DNA from: Escallonia rubra
Taxonomy: Eukaryota > Streptophyta > Magnoliopsida > Escalloniales > Escalloniaceae
Assembly (NCBI GenBank): GCA_033065855.1
Contig: JAVXUO010002609.1
Coordinates: 1 to 64,000 of the forward strand
Length of the DNA stretch: 64,000 nt
Reading direction: 5' to 3'
Part shown: positions 11,847 to 23,864 of the stretch, piece by piece
Numbering within the stretch: the stretch's first letter is position 1
Layout of the letters: each line of letters starts with the position of its first letter
Made by a program: the position numbers and the translations under genes
Notes under the pieces: model-generated
What the model was told of the DNA's origin: nothing
The model's input: the letters and a program-made list of their open reading frames with translations, nothing else
Database searches by the model: none

Positions 11847-12964
11847 GTGGTTTTATGAGTATGATAATTGAAGTAAAGGCCAAAAATGTATGTGTATTGC
11901 TAATGTTGAGCTTTAAAATGCTTAATGTTGATATGGGGCGCTCCACTCTGCCTTGTGCCAACCGAAATTGCTTCATCCGCATTAGCTTCGTCCCCATATG
12001 GTCCTATCGTTGGTATAGTGTGCTCCGCCTCACCCCGCCCCATCTCATCTAGGTCTAACCAACCCCATTTAATTCAATATTCAGAATAGTCTTATATTAC
12101 AAAAAATATATTTTCTTTATTTGGGTTGGCAGGGACTATGGGCAGGGGTGACTGTTGAAGTTGGACGGTGATACTGATTATCAGTGGCGCTGTGGCAGCG
12201 GCGGTGGCTGCCGAAATTGCCTAGCAGCGAGAAGGTGGCGACAAGCGGTCATTGCCAATGTTGGCAGACGAAATTTCTTAGCAGCGAGACGGTGGTGACA
12301 AGCGGTCATTGCCGGTGCTGACAACTGCCAGAGTTGGTCGGCGGCGGTCGGTGGTGGCAGCCAATTGTATGCTTTATGCGCGTATTTGTTTGAGAAACAA
12401 GTGTATGTGTTAAGTTTTTGGAGATTTAGTTGGACTAATTTGGGATGGAAAAGTCCAAATAGCCCTAATTGATTAGATTCTCAATTGCGCTAAATTCATT
12501 TTAGGCTTTCTGAAATAAGTAATGTACCGGGCAGCGCAAGATGGGCGGGGCTCCAATGAAGCCCCCGCATACCTTTTGCTCTCTAAGCATGTTTAGGTAC
12601 TGAAAAAAAAGGGAGAGGGCTCTCTTCCCATTATGTGATAGGATTTTCCAAAATGTGAATAAGTTAGAAACACGATTGATCCGTTAAATGTGCTTAACTT
12701 GTGGCATACATGGAACTAAATGCAGAACTTGGTATTTTTGGTCGGTGTAGTAAACCAGGCGGAACTATGTCCAGATAAAATCATCCCGTTAAATCTATCT
12801 GATGAGAGATTGGGTGATCAACAGTCAAAATAGGGTAATGGAGATTAGACTCAACATGATGCTAAATAAATATGCATAAACTGTGGCCTCAACGTAAGTT
12901 CTTTGAAGAACACAAGTTCAATGGATGCCGAAGCTTTGAGGCAACTACGCCGAACAAATATATC
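10224..12964. other. Intergenic, no gene recognised
   Basis: No supported coding sequence. Contents seen: a (TG)n(TA)n microsatellite at about 11803-11846, and a GC-rich GGTGGCGG-type stretch at about 12170-12360 that resembles leaders of TIR elements but has no visible ends. Confidence 0.45.
11803..11846. repeat. (TG)n(TA)n microsatellite
   Basis: A compound dinucleotide tract: about 15 TG units followed by about 8 TA units. Confidence 0.9.
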
Positions 12965-13608
12965 TCAAAGCTTGTGTACAATTAGTTGAGCACCATGCTG
13001 AGGTTGAAGGGTAAAAAGTGGAAAAGGAGCATGTGCGTATGAAGGCGAAAGCTCGAAGGAGAAGCGACGTAAAATCGTTGCTATAGCCATCTTCGCTTCA
13101 ATCATCGAAAAGTTTTGTCCAATGCATATACGGGGACCTCCTCCAAATGGAAGATACGAGAATTTGCCCTTTGTCGCACTGAAAACTCCATCTGAAAACC
13201 TTTCTGGGTTGAACTCTTTTGCATCGTCACCCCATATTTCAAAGTCGTGATGAAGTAGGAGTATAGGCAAAGTGAATTCCACACCCGCTGGTAGGTTCAT
13301 AGTGCCCAATTTTGTATCCTTGGCGAGGGACCGAAATATGAAAGTTGCAGATGGATATAACCGGAGAACCTCGTGTAGAATCATAGTCACCTGCCATCAT
13401 AACGTAAGCAGTGTAAGAAAGAAGTGAGTAGCACAGAGTACAAGTTTCATGACCATCACAGTTCCGTACAAACTTCATTACTGCTGAGTGCCTACCGCAT
13501 TTAGTCTTTTATGCTATAACCATTGCTGCAAGACCCCTAACTCATATTCTTAGAAGGAGCATACGACAACAAATGGAGTGCGTTTAATATGCTAACATTG
13601 CTACTGAG

Positions 13609-13642
<34 letters not shown>

Positions 13643-16002
13643 CTCCTTACAACTTTGAGGCGGTTTAAGCCATCAAGATCTGGCTCTTCGTTCCCGAAAA
13701 CTTGAAGAACCTCCTCTCTTGCACGTCCTTGCCAGTGTGGGTATCTACAAAGTAGAATCATTGTCCAGACAAGTAAACTTGAAGTTGTGCCTGATCCGCC
13801 AAAGTAAAACAGCTTGCACTCCGCTATCACCTCCTCGATACTTAATCCAATCCCGTTTTCTCGAATTTCTTTGAAGTTGGATTCCATCAATATACCTAAC
13901 AAGTCATCCTTTCTTGCCTCCCCCATTTCCATTGCTTTCTCTCTCTTTCTAATGATACCCCTCAGGAGAACTTGCAGTTCACTGATAACTTCTTTCATCC
14001 TCTTGTTTGCTTTAGTTGGAATGAACCTGCAATTGACAAGCCTACGTACTGAGTCCGGGAAAGATCGTAAGAAGCAAAATAACCAAGTCTAGGAAAAGGA
14101 TGCAGTAAAATAATGCTTACACATTGTAGCCTTTAACAAAAAAGTGAATAACATATGAGATTCCGATTTCTAAGTGTCGAAGGACCGTTATAAATGAATG
14201 AGCAATGACCAAAATATCAATTACTGTTCCAGAAGTTGAATCTCTGAGTGACGTGTTCAATTTGGAGCAAGTATTTTAGAACTTCTTATCATCATTATTA
14301 ACTTTCATTTCAAAAGTGTCACTGCTCATTTTTCAAACGAAAGTTGGAACTAAGGTCGGATGTATCTTTGTATTCCTCTCTCCTCTTAAGCAAAGTTGAA
14401 CAGAAAACCATGCCGGCTCCCTTTGCAACAAAGTTAGCAAAATAAAATGATCAAGTAAAATTACCTCCATCCTGGGATGAAAACTATCGGCAATAGCTGA
14501 AGTGCGAGATCAACTTGTTCCTTTTGGAGTTGGAATATCCTGTTTCCCTCTTCTTGGTTACTCCCAAATGCTGTTCGAGAAATAACATCACCTGACAGAG
14601 CTTCGATATAGGGCCACACATCAACTTCGACGGAGCCCCTCGCCGAGGCTAACGTTTCCCATTTGTCAATCATATTTCTACAACTCAAGAATATTTCCGG
14701 CAACATGTTCTGCACATAAGACGATATAATTGCCAGGAAAACATTACTCAAGACATTTTACGGTCATTATTTGCCTTATATGAGAGTCGTACCTATATTC
14801 TTACAGTCCAGATAACCGCCAGAATCTTTTCCTTAATTAATTATGTGATTTCTGAGAAGTAAGGCTCTTTGGGAAAATTAAATGATTTGGTTCTACAACC
14901 TTTTTTGCTAAAAGAACACCTAGAAATTGTAGAAACTTGAAATTACCTTCAGCTTCTCGAGGTGAAAAGCTGGGTTGATTATCCTTCTATGTTTTGTCCA
15001 TTTCTCGCCCTCGGCAGTGAAGAGCCCACCAGTAATAATCTCACCAAGTGGGTCTGGAGGCTTTCGAAACAAATTGGGCTTGGACATGATCTCCTTCATT
15101 AGATCTGGTTCTACTATGTTCACCCTCGGGTTAGGCCCAAACCACATAAATGAGTTTTTGCCTGCAATTTTATAGGAGTATTTGGCTTTTTTAGATATTC
15201 AAACGCCTCAACCAAAAAAAAAAGCATAAATGAGATCAAACAATGCGTTTCTTTCGGAAATCCTGTTGCATATCAGGATCTGCAAATCAAAAAAATAAAT
15301 ATAGGGTGAATTACAAAACTTCTTGCTTATGTTTAGAGCTATGTTTTAAAAGGGCCTTAAATTTTGACTTATATTAATTTGTCCCTAATTTATGCTTCCA
15401 TTACCAACTGCTACCTTCATATATACGCTATCACCAATATAAAACAAATTTAATCTTAGGGGATTTTGCCACCAAAACATCAATATTTCAATTTTGCCAC
15501 TTAAAATTAACAAAACACAAAAAATGAAACAGAAGCTTAGATAAATGACTTAATTGAAATCAGGTAAATTTCAAGGATGTTTTAATTAAGGGTTAATTAG
15601 CTAATGACCCCATGTACTTTACGCGATGTGCGATTTGTCCCCCTCCAGTTTTAACTTAAACACTAAACTCCTCCACAGTTACGGAAATTGGGCACCTTGG
15701 ACGGATCTGTTATGAATAACGTGAAATAACCAAAATACCCTTATTTCCTTACTCTATTTAAGTTTATTACCATTATTCCAACTCCTTTCTCTCCCCTCTT
15801 CCAACTTCTTTCTCTCCCCACCACCACACATACTACATACACCCACACAAGGTTCCCTCCCTCCCCACCACTGCACACACACAAAAACACACCCAGCACA
15901 CACACATGCACACAAAACACAGAACACACATACACAAGTAGACGTACACACAAACACCCCTAAACCCACACACAAGCACGCACCCACAAACACACAGTAC
16001 AA

Positions 16003-16034
<32 letters not shown>

Positions 16035-18811
16035 TCCACGAACACCCAACACACACAGTCAACACACGTTCAGGAAAAAAAAAAAACAACAATAACACAC
16101 ATATAGTATTCATTTTTAGTTGCACTTTTGTATTTGACATTTAAAATCATAAAATTTAGTTCACATGGAATACATAATGTGATGATAAGCGATGATGTAT
16201 TGTACAAAGAAGTTATTGTAGAATTTCATTTTAAAGTTATAAAACAAAGTAAACATTTTCAATGGTTTAAAGGCTCCAAAGAATTTGTTATAAGTCTGAA
16301 CTTGCAGAAAATATAATAAATACATACGATATCAAAAAAATATGGAATTTTCATAGAAATTATAATATTGTACTAAGAATCATTCTGTAAATTTTCAGAG
16401 TTTTTGGACAATCGTGCAATACCCAACAGCCACGTGGTACAACTGTACAAGCAGTGTACCACTCTACTGCACGGACCCACTACTGTTCACCTGTCATCTT
16501 CTTCCTCTTCAAACTTCACGGTTCACTGTTTAACCACACAGAACACACCAATCACACTACCTCATCGCTAACTCGTCACACACTATACATGTACACACAC
16601 TCATGCACTAATTTCAACTATAATTACAAACTATATACACACACATCACACCCACATACACAACAATAGCAGCAGGCTGTCCTACACCCATTTTCCATCC
16701 CACGAACACACTTCTCACACACATTCACGGCACACTCAAACACACACTGCCACACAACCATGGCTGCCCAAACTGACCCCTCATGGCTGCCCAAACTCAC
16801 CCCTCATGGCTGCACACACTCACAGTTATACATCATTAATCCAACCCATTTCTAACCACTCAAGCCACTGCCGTCACTCTCTCTCTCTCTCTTTCCTTCT
16901 TCCTTTTTCATTCACCACTTTACCTTATACCCACATATATGATTACACACATATATATCCAACACTCACGTTTGCAGGTTGCACCATGGCAGCCTATTGC
17001 ACCTCTCATAAGTTCAACCATCACATAAACACATACCTTGCCACTCATAGAACTCACGCACCAGAGCAACAACCCACGCAACCGCACTCTCTTGCCCAGC
17101 TGCCTTCACAGCAAGCTGCCCATGCACCCAAATTCCCCTCTTCTTTTGCGCAGCTATATCTGTTATGAAAAATCACCCCATAAGGTGCAAAACAGCCCGT
17201 TATCTCTGGTTCCTTCCCAAATCCATATCCCTTCATGCCGCTGGTGTCTTAAATATTGTTCATGGCACTCATGTAAGTCCTGACCTTATCATGACGAACA
17301 TTGTTTGTTTGAAATGTTGGGTCTAGTTGGTGTACTTAATGGTTGGTTTGGCTGATATGTCGTATTTAACACGAACCTAATTAACACATAATTCTTCAAA
17401 GTAATTAGAGGTATTGATGGAATACGGGTCAAGTGGGTCGTGAACTTGTGTTTTGCACCCAAATCGTCTTCTTTTTCATTGGCCGTCTTTTTCACCTGGA
17501 AGGAGCCAAGCAGGATCCCTGTTTGGCTTCTGTTCGTCCCTTTGACACTCTATTAGCTGTGGGACTTCTGTATCAGGGTTGCACCCACTTGGCAATTTCA
17601 GTAATACCTGTCACCTTATGGTTTATCAAAATAGCTATACCTATTTTCCTTCGGCAAATAAAGCTTAAGACAACACCAAACACACACAGTCAAAACACGT
17701 GCAAAATTGTGTGAGTATATGCACTGTGTGTATGCCTGTCTGTGTGTGGGTACGTTGGTGGGTCTGTGCGAAGTTGTGTACGTGTGTGCACAGTTGGGTG
17801 ATGGGTATGGCAGATTTATTGGCGTGTATAGAGAGTTAGAAGGAAGGGGGAGAGGGGGTGGCTTTATGCTGGGTGGAAGTGTGCGTGCTGAGTTTGGGAG
17901 GAAGGGACTAGAGGGCTGGGCTGATGGGTAGGGGGTTTACGTGTGTGCAAGGAGGATTGGGGGAACTTACGTGGGGACTGGGGAGTCAAGACAGAGGGGA
18001 AAAAGGGCAAAATTGTCATTTTCTTAAAAAAAAAGTTAGTCAACGCATTTGTTGACCACGCGCTATTAAAGTTAACGATTTTCGCTAAAGGTGCTCAATT
18101 TCCGTAACTGTGAGGGGTTTAGCGCTTAAGCTTGAAGTAGAGGGACAAATCGCACATCGCATAGAGTACATGGGGTCATTAGCTAATTACCCCTTTAATT
18201 AATCCCAAATGAACACACAAGTGTAAAAAAGATACTAGTTCTGACAAAATGCGTTTCTAGTGACAAAAAGACTAGTCAAAAAGCTATGGGCGGATTGCAA
18301 ATAACATCACCATCACCACCACCACCTTGATTCCAGACCATATAAGAATCCTTACGTATTGCTTCAGCAGAATGTCTACTTTTAGGAGTTTTCTCGAAAT
18401 CATGCAGGTGACTGAGCACACTAATAAGTAATAACAGATCAGGTAACGTAGCAAAGGAAATGAGAGACAGTGGAACAACAGGGGTAGCAGAAGATCACTA
18501 GCGACTTATGAATCAGGCTTCTCACTGGACATACCGTACTTTTGGATGACATGGTGGACGTAGGGCAAGACATGCGGCGCGATGTCGTCGGACAGACTGA
18601 TGGTCTTAGATTTTGTGTGATTAGCAAAGGCTGAGTACTCTCCCAGGTCACCTATAAGTAGCCGGTACGGATTTCCGGCGAGACCGTGATCTCTCAGGGA
18701 CTTCTCCAGCTTCTTCGGCCTCAACCACACCCAGTTTACTAGTTTCAAAGCCCAGGTAGCCAAAGCCAGAAAAATAACTGGGATCGCTACTGAAAATGGT
18801 GTTATTTCCAT
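12965..18811 (-). CDS. CYP72A: Cytochrome P450, CYP72A-like, complete
   Basis: Heme monooxygenase of the ER membrane; CYP72A enzymes oxidise triterpenoids, iridoids or hormones, but the substrate cannot be read here. Exons: 18811-18535, 15161-14947, 14709-14465, 14026-13651, 13390-12965. All junctions are GT-AG and in phase, giving 1,539 nt (512 aa plus stop), the usual family length. Seen: N-terminal membrane anchor (about residues 5-25) with WVWLRPK; C-helix WTKHRR; I-helix FYFGGSGTT (residues 319-327); ExxR as EVLR (378-381); PERF (433-436); heme loop [10 protein letters not shown] with Cys460. Odd: the I-helix acid (Glu or Asp before TT) is Gly325, which should affect oxygen activation. 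Intron 1 (3.4 kb) holds a MULE. Exon 1 is duplicated at 22.6-23.8 kb. Confidence 0.93.
13612..13642. repeat. (GA)n microsatellite in P450 intron 4
   Basis: A GA tract of about 15 units inside intron 4, ending 8 bp from the exon 4 splice donor (13651). Length changes here could affect splicing of that junction. Confidence 0.9.
15790..16060. repeat. CA-rich low-complexity tract
   Basis: Imperfect CACA/ACAC repeats on the plus strand (TGTG on the minus). Cys/Val-rich open frames across it are by-products of the repeat and are not genes. Confidence 0.85.
17237..17272 (+). pseudogene. Possible captured ALDH6-type exon end
   Basis: Reading plus, the sequence gives [10 protein letters not shown] directly followed by GTAAGT, a good splice donor. 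This peptide and its exon edge match methylmalonate-semialdehyde dehydrogenase (ALDH6), in which GVLNIVHGT precedes the NAD-binding region. The open frame continues upstream to about 17150 but I cannot align that part. The match is only ten residues, so capture of an ALDH6 exon by the MULE is a hypothesis. Confidence 0.35.
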
Positions 18812-18906
18812 CGTGTTGATTTGGGATACAACACAGGTCAACACAAAGACTGAGCATTCGAGAATATGGAAGGGGCACGGGAGACCACAGGAAGAGAACC
18901 CACTTC

Positions 18907-18914
18907 TACTTATA
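18907..18914 (-). promoter_or_regulatory. TATA box of P450 gene
   Basis: TATAAGTA on the minus strand, about 96 bp upstream of the ATG at 18811. The same box is kept in the duplicated copy at 23857-23864, together with the same leader. Confidence 0.6.
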
Positions 18915-18992
18915 GAGAGTTGGAGGAGAAGGATGTATAGCACTCGTAATTTTCATCTCTAATATTTGTCCATCCTTACTTTTTAGTACTTC

Positions 18993-19120
18993 CTCCCTCC
19001 CTCAAAAGTAGTGCACCACTTTGACTTGTACAGGCTTTTAAGAGTTTGGTCATTTTACTTAACTTCTATTCTTACTTTTTCATAGTCACTTTTCTCTATC
19101 CACGTGACATAATCGGTGAT
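18993..19120. mobile_element. Stowaway-like MITE remnant
   Basis: TACTTCCTCCCTCCCTCAAAAGTAGTGC followed by a CACTTTGACTTG motif resembles the 5' end of plant Stowaway (Tc1/mariner) MITEs, which begin after TA with CTCCCTCC. Duplicate copy B lacks this block. No matching right end was found. Confidence 0.35.
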
Positions 19121-19123
19121 TCA

Positions 19124-19570
19124 GGTAGCGTTTAAAATCACTTCAATTTAATTTTTTTTATTTTAGAAAAACAAAAAGCAAAATCAAAATCAGTTTAGTT
19201 TTTATTTTTTACAAAAAATAAATAGGTGATTGATTACCCAGTTTTTATTTTAAGTTTTTTCTTTGGTTGTAGTTTGCGGTGGTGGGGAGTGGCGGTGGCC
19301 GGCGGGATGGTCTGTCGCTGGTCGCCGGCAGGCAGTGGTCTGTGGTTATGGCAGTGGGAGGGTGGTGGTCTCGAAATAAAAATCAAAATTGAAAACTCAA
19401 AACTCATAAATGAGAGTTTTAAAAAACAACCCTATTTTAAACTAGTTTTCAAAACTGGGAAGAAAAAAAAAAACAAAAGCTGTGTTCCAAACCTTTTTTT
19501 TTTTTTAATTTTTTTTTCACTTTGAAAACTGGATAAAAAACGGAAAATAGAAACGTTTTCAAACGGAGTC
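19124..19570. mobile_element. Tourist-like MITE, copy 2
   Basis: About 447 bp related to the element at 9771-10223: ends GGTAGCGTTTAAAATCACTT and, inward from the right, GACTCCGTTTGAAAACG, with the same AAAACTGG and GGTGG/CCACC core in opposite orientation. The flanks (TCA / TGA) do not give a clean 3-bp duplication. The P450 copy B lacks this insertion. Confidence 0.55.
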
Positions 19571-20060
19571 TGATCATGATTTCTTTCAAACAAAAACGTT
19601 TTCAAACGGACAGTGAGTTATCGGCTGTTTGTGGATTTTTAGTATTCTAATCATGAATGGGCCCAGAGCATAACCACCAACATCTAGCCGCTTGCGTAGC
19701 TGGCCCATCCAGCTTTGAACACCACTTTTGTCCAGGGCTTTCTTTTCTGCGGTTGAGGTGAGCTTGTCCAAATGCCCACCTTGTTTCCTTTTCTCCTGTT
19801 GTCTTACTGTTTGCACCAACCATTTCTTTTTAGTAATAACTTATCTTTAATTAAAATCTATATCACTAAATAGCATTAACCGTTCATTTCTTATCTTCCT
19901 TGTGAAAAGAAGATAATCAATGATTGAAATCTGGAAGTTATTTTTTCATGGAAGAAACTAACTTAAGTTAAATGTGTGCCTATTTTTTAGAGGAGAAGTT
20001 AGGTGAAGTTATTTTCCAGCGGGTAGTTGTTTTCTAGAAATATTTATTTGGTAGTTATGT

Positions 20061-21126
20061 TCTAATATATATTTATACTACTTATTAAACCAAAACTTGG
20101 TTTGGTGTAACACATCTTTGGTGTTACATGACTACGAACATACAATGATGACAAGCGTCATTCTAAGAGAATTTTTAAAATTTGACACAAACTTAAATTC
20201 TTAATTGGTAAGTAACTATCTATAAAATTATGTTTAGGTTTCACGAATTAAAATCCATCCCAAAAATAGAGTTAAAGTAAAATTTAAAGGTTAAGTTTAA
20301 TACGATAATAATATTTGCTAACTTATGTTTAGACATGTATGACTAACTTATTTTTCTGTAATTTAAGATTCATTTAACTGAATATGAAAATAAACACATA
20401 GACATGAATTATTTTTTTCCTAATAAGATTTGTAGTATTAATTTTATTTTTAAGGTAAAATGCTTAAGATCAGATGCAAGGTAGGAAGTTGCTTTGGGAG
20501 TATAAGATAAGTTCAATTCCGAGGACAAAATTCTTTTAAAAGTGGAGAGATTGTAACCTCGAAATTTTATTTCGTCGATGGATTTATTTGTCAAAATATT
20601 TTATTTTCCTTACGCTTAATATAAATCATATGGTGGTCTTTTAAAGGAATGTGGGTGAGTTGAGAACACTAGCTAAGTGTGGGGGGTCTTTTAAAGGAAT
20701 GTCAAAATATTTTATTTTCCTCACTTCTTGGGGAATTTATTTATTTTTTTTTGGTTTTCGGGAATCGCACCACCCCGTTCCCGAGACGCCGTTCCCCCAT
20801 CCTCGATACCCCGTTCCCCGAGACCACAACTTGGCGCTCTCTCTCTCTCTCACCGATGGACAGTGGACGTAACGACCGGCGATTAAATCTGGCATATTGC
20901 CGGCGACGCCACACGACTGAACGGTCTGAACCCACCTTGTAGATCTCCGACCGGCGATCAGATCTTGAAGAAACGGCACTCCGCCGGTGACCAGATCTCT
21001 GAGTCTTTGTTCTGCGTCCGACCACGCGACCAGTCACCAGATCTGTTTGACGGAGTGCCACTGTTTAACGTCGTCCGACCACGCGACCAGATCTGCTTGA
21101 CGGAGTGCCTCACCTAGTCACCCTGT
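20061..21126. other. Spacer between P450 copies, LTR debris
   Basis: No host gene. Contains a Ty3-type 3' fragment near 20455-20640, a short repeated block (GGTCTTTTAAAGGAATGT at about 20632 and 20685), and a GC-rich stretch with several AGATC/CCGGCGATCAGATC words at 20880-21110, like a transposon leader. Confidence 0.4.
20455..20640 (+). mobile_element. Ty3/gypsy 3' fragment with PPT and LTR start
   Basis: The string AATTCCGAGGACAAAATTC, then a purine tract AAAAGTGGAGAGAT, then TGTAACCTCGAAA is the usual order of the last polyprotein codons, polypurine tract and 3' LTR start in plant Ty3/gypsy (Tekay/Del-like) elements. No other internal domains remain nearby. Confidence 0.4.
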
Positions 21127-21343
21127 TCTTCGGTATTGCTTCGGCAGAATGCCTACTCTTAGGAGTTTTCTCAAAATCATGCAGGTGACTGAGCACACTA
21201 GAGACTAATAACAGATCAGGTAATCTAGCAATAATGAGACACTGAAACAAAAGAAGCAGCAAAGGAAACGACAGACACTGGAACAACAGGGGTAGCAGAA
21301 GATCACTAACAACTTATAATTCAGGCTTCTCACTGGATATACC

Positions 21344-22631
21344 TAGAGATGTCAAAGGGCCGGGCTTGGGCCGGCCCAGCCCAAGCCCATCGGGCCTGTT
21401 GTGGGGCCGGGCTTGGGCCCGGCCAGTGGGGCTGCCAACCGGCCCGGGCCGGGCCGGGCCTACCGAAGGGAAACTTAGGCCCAGTCCAGGCCCTGGCCCT
21501 AGGCCCAATATCTAGGGCCGGGCTTGGGCCGGGCCCGGGCCCAAAAAGTTTTTTTTTTTAAAATTCTCCGGTTATTCAAAATAAAAACTTTAATTGCGAT
21601 ATTTTCTTGTTATTATGTACACAAATTCTAATTTAATAATGTGTATAAGCAAGTAAAGTAACAACAAATATTCTAATTTAAACCATTTCGTTAATTACAC
21701 CTAGAAGAAACATTTTGCTCCAATTACGGCAGTAGAAGAAAATTTTGTTTATTGTTAGTGACATGTAGGTCCATAAATAATTTGTTGTTACTTAATTGGC
21801 ATAAGTGTAGACGGATATAACAATAATCATACAGTTGAAGCCAATCTTTCCTTGTTGGATACAAATTGCATTCAACAAAGGAAATTTATTTTCTATTTGC
21901 GAGAGACCAATATGCAAACAAATTAGCGAAGGCTTGTGTTTTGATTCTTGTCGAACTTTGGATGCTTGACAAACCTCCAACCAGCTTACTGGAAGACCTG
22001 GATAAAGATGCGCATGGTGAACGGAGGCTAAGGCAGGTTTCTAGTTTTAATTAGTTTTTTTTTTCAGTACTAATTTGTACCTAAACCAAGGGAAAATTTG
22101 TTCCAGTCGGCAGGGTTAACAGGAAATAGGAACAACTGAAACCAAGTTTGATAGAGAATACACGCTATATAAGGCTAAACTTGCTGGGATCTTTGAACTG
22201 CTTTTATTGGCAAATTAGACCATCAAGTCAAGTCATGTCGGGTATGCTTGGTTCATGGTTTAAATCATTGCGTCACGGCAATTGGGAGTGGAAATGGGAG
22301 GGAAAAGGGGAGGGCAAGTTTTTTTTTTTGAAAAAGGTGGGGCAGGCCAAAATAGGGCCGAAATAGGGCTGATTTTGGGCCAAAATCGGGCCAGATCCGG
22401 GCCGAAAACGGGCCAAATCCGGGCCGAAAACGGGCCGGGCCTGTTTCGGGCCAAAACCGGGCCGGGCCGGGCCCGGGCCATTTTTTTGGAAATCCAGGCC
22501 TGGTCCAAGCCCAGGCCCAAGGCCCTATGCCTGCGGGCCTGCACTGTTCACCTGCGGGCCGTGCCGGGCCGGGCTTTTTTCGGGCCGGGTCGGGCTGGGC
22601 CGCGGGCCGCCCGGCCCGTTTGACACCTCTA
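21344..22631. mobile_element. hAT element, Ac-like, in P450 copy B
   Basis: A 1,288-bp insertion with a perfect 8-bp target duplication GATATACC (21336-21343 and 22632-22639) and inverted ends TAGAGATGTCAAA / TAGAGGTGTCAAA, which resemble Ac/Ds ends. Both ends carry dense GGGCCGGGC subterminal repeats. No transposase is present. It sits at the exon 1 splice donor of the duplicated P450: the target duplication covers the GGTATATC donor. Confidence 0.88.
21866..22033 (+). other. Unidentified exon-like segment inside hAT
   Basis: An open frame reads ANKLAKACVLILVELWMLDK, then PPTSLLEDLDKDAHGERRLR, and ends at a plausible donor (CAG|GTTTCT). Its composition looks like real protein rather than the GC-repeat ends around it. 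I do not recognise the family. It may be a host exon picked up by the element. Confidence 0.3.
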
Positions 22632-22638
22632 GATATAC

Positions 22639-23761
22639 CGTACTTTTGGATGACATGGTGGGCGAAGGGCAAGACATGCGGCGCGATGTCGTCCGACAGA
22701 CTGATGGTCTTAGATTTTTTTGTGTGATTAGCAAAGGTTGAGTACTCTCCCAGGTCACCTATAAGCAGCCGATACCAGTGGCAGAACCAGAATTTTTTTT
22801 TAAGTTGGGCACTAAAAATCTCAATCTGAAATTAACAATCTCACTAATAACAATTTTCAAATTCTATCAATTCCTAATTATAAATCGTAAGTTCCAAAAC
22901 TCAATTGTCACATCCTTAATTGATACAAAAAATGAAGGATTCTGAGAAGTAGAAAATTTAGAATCAATCCCTGGATATTTCCTTACTTTTACGGACTGCG
23001 GCGATCATTAGTATCATTGTAGAGAAATTGACTTGGTGACTGCCATCTGTGAGCGTTGTTGCCGGTAGCCTGTGAATCGGCCCTACAGCCTGCCTGAGCA
23101 CGTGAGACTGTGACGTTTGGGCTTTGGGTGTCGTGACTCATAAGCCCGTGACCTGTCGGAGCTGGACTAGCAAGTGGAGGCAGTGGCATTGGTCGTTGAG
23201 GGCGTGCCGTCATGAGGTAAGGCCGGTGTGCGGTGAGGGAACTGAGGAGGAGGCGGTATTCTCCTGTCCGCATATGTGCATTTAAGGCTTTGAAAGTATT
23301 GAGGCTTTGGAAACCGTAGAGAGTGAAAACAAAAATAATTTTTGTGTTGACTTTATGCGTAAACTAAGTCTTTTATTTGTATAAGTTTAGCATTTTAAAT
23401 GACTAAAATGATATCTTTTATAATCATCCTTGAAACTTTTAGATATATTAACATGTAAAATGACCACAAATACATCTTCTTTAAGTATTTTTTAAATTTT
23501 TAGGTGGGCACTTTTATCGTTGGAGATAAAATATACCATATAAAGGACAAAAGTTCCGAAGAAGCAGGTGGGCACCAGCCCACCGATGCCCCCTACTCCC
23601 TCCGCCACTGGCCGGTACGGATTTCCGGCGAGACCGTGATCTCTCAGGGACTTCTCCAGCGTCTTCGGCCTCAACCACACCCAGTCTACTAGTGTCAAAG
23701 CCCAGGCAGCCAAAGCCAGAAAAATAACTGGGATTGCTACTGAAAATGGTGTTATTTCCAT
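22639..23761 (-). pseudogene. CYP72A exon 1 duplicate, doubly interrupted
   Basis: Second copy of P450 exon 1 on the minus strand: 23761-23611 ([27 protein letters not shown], through GNPYR) and, after an 835-bp hAT, 22775-22639 ([10 protein letters not shown] through HHVIQKYG). It keeps the donor GGTATATC, directly followed by the Ac-like hAT, and differs from copy A by one in-frame Lys codon and few substitutions. With no downstream exons and two insertions it cannot give a P450. Confidence 0.9.
22776..23610. mobile_element. hAT element, Tip100-like, in P450 exon 1 copy B
   Basis: An 835-bp insertion with ends CAGTGGCAGAACCAG and, inward from the right, CAGTGGCGGAGGGAG, flanked by GCCGATAC (22768-22775) and GCCGGTAC (23611-23618), an 8-bp duplication with one mismatch. 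Its left end matches that of the element at 6550, so they are one family. No transposase frame survives. Confidence 0.82.
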
Positions 23762-23856
23762 CGTGTTGATTTGGGATACAACACAGGTCAACACAAAGAC
23801 TGAGCATTCGAAAATATGGAAGGGGCACGGGAGACCACAGGAAGAGAACCCACTTC

Positions 23857-23864
23857 TACTTATA
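23857..23864 (-). promoter_or_regulatory. TATA box of duplicated P450 exon 1
   Basis: TATAAGTA on the minus strand at the same distance from the ATG (23761) as in the intact gene, within a near-identical leader. The promoter copy may still be active even though the gene is not. Confidence 0.5.

Larger units (their letters stand above)
15590..18193. mobile_element. MULE (Mutator-like) in P450 intron 1
   Basis: A 2,604-bp element with a perfect 9-bp target duplication TTTAATTAA (15581-15589 and 18194-18202) and inverted ends of about 107 bp at roughly 83% identity, both carrying TAATTAGCTAATGACCCC. This fits Mutator-like elements. No MuDR transposase is present. The interior has CA/TG-rich tracts (15790-16060, 16440-16760), a CT tract near 16876, and a possible captured aldehyde dehydrogenase exon near 17240. 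It is non-autonomous, possibly a Pack-MULE. It lies fully within intron 1, so the P450 frame is unaffected. Confidence 0.85.
18330..20060. repeat. P450 promoter/exon 1 duplication, copy A
   Basis: This segment holds the start of intron 1, exon 1, promoter and upstream DNA of the intact P450. It is repeated in the same orientation at about 21127-24890. Copy A has an extra block of about 650 bp (about 18993-19660, including a Tourist-like MITE) that copy B lacks; copy B has three insertions that copy A lacks. Confidence 0.85.

Noticed and set aside
15741-16140. Cys/Val-rich open frames on the minus strand
   Set aside because: They are translations of an imperfect CA/TG repeat inside the MULE.
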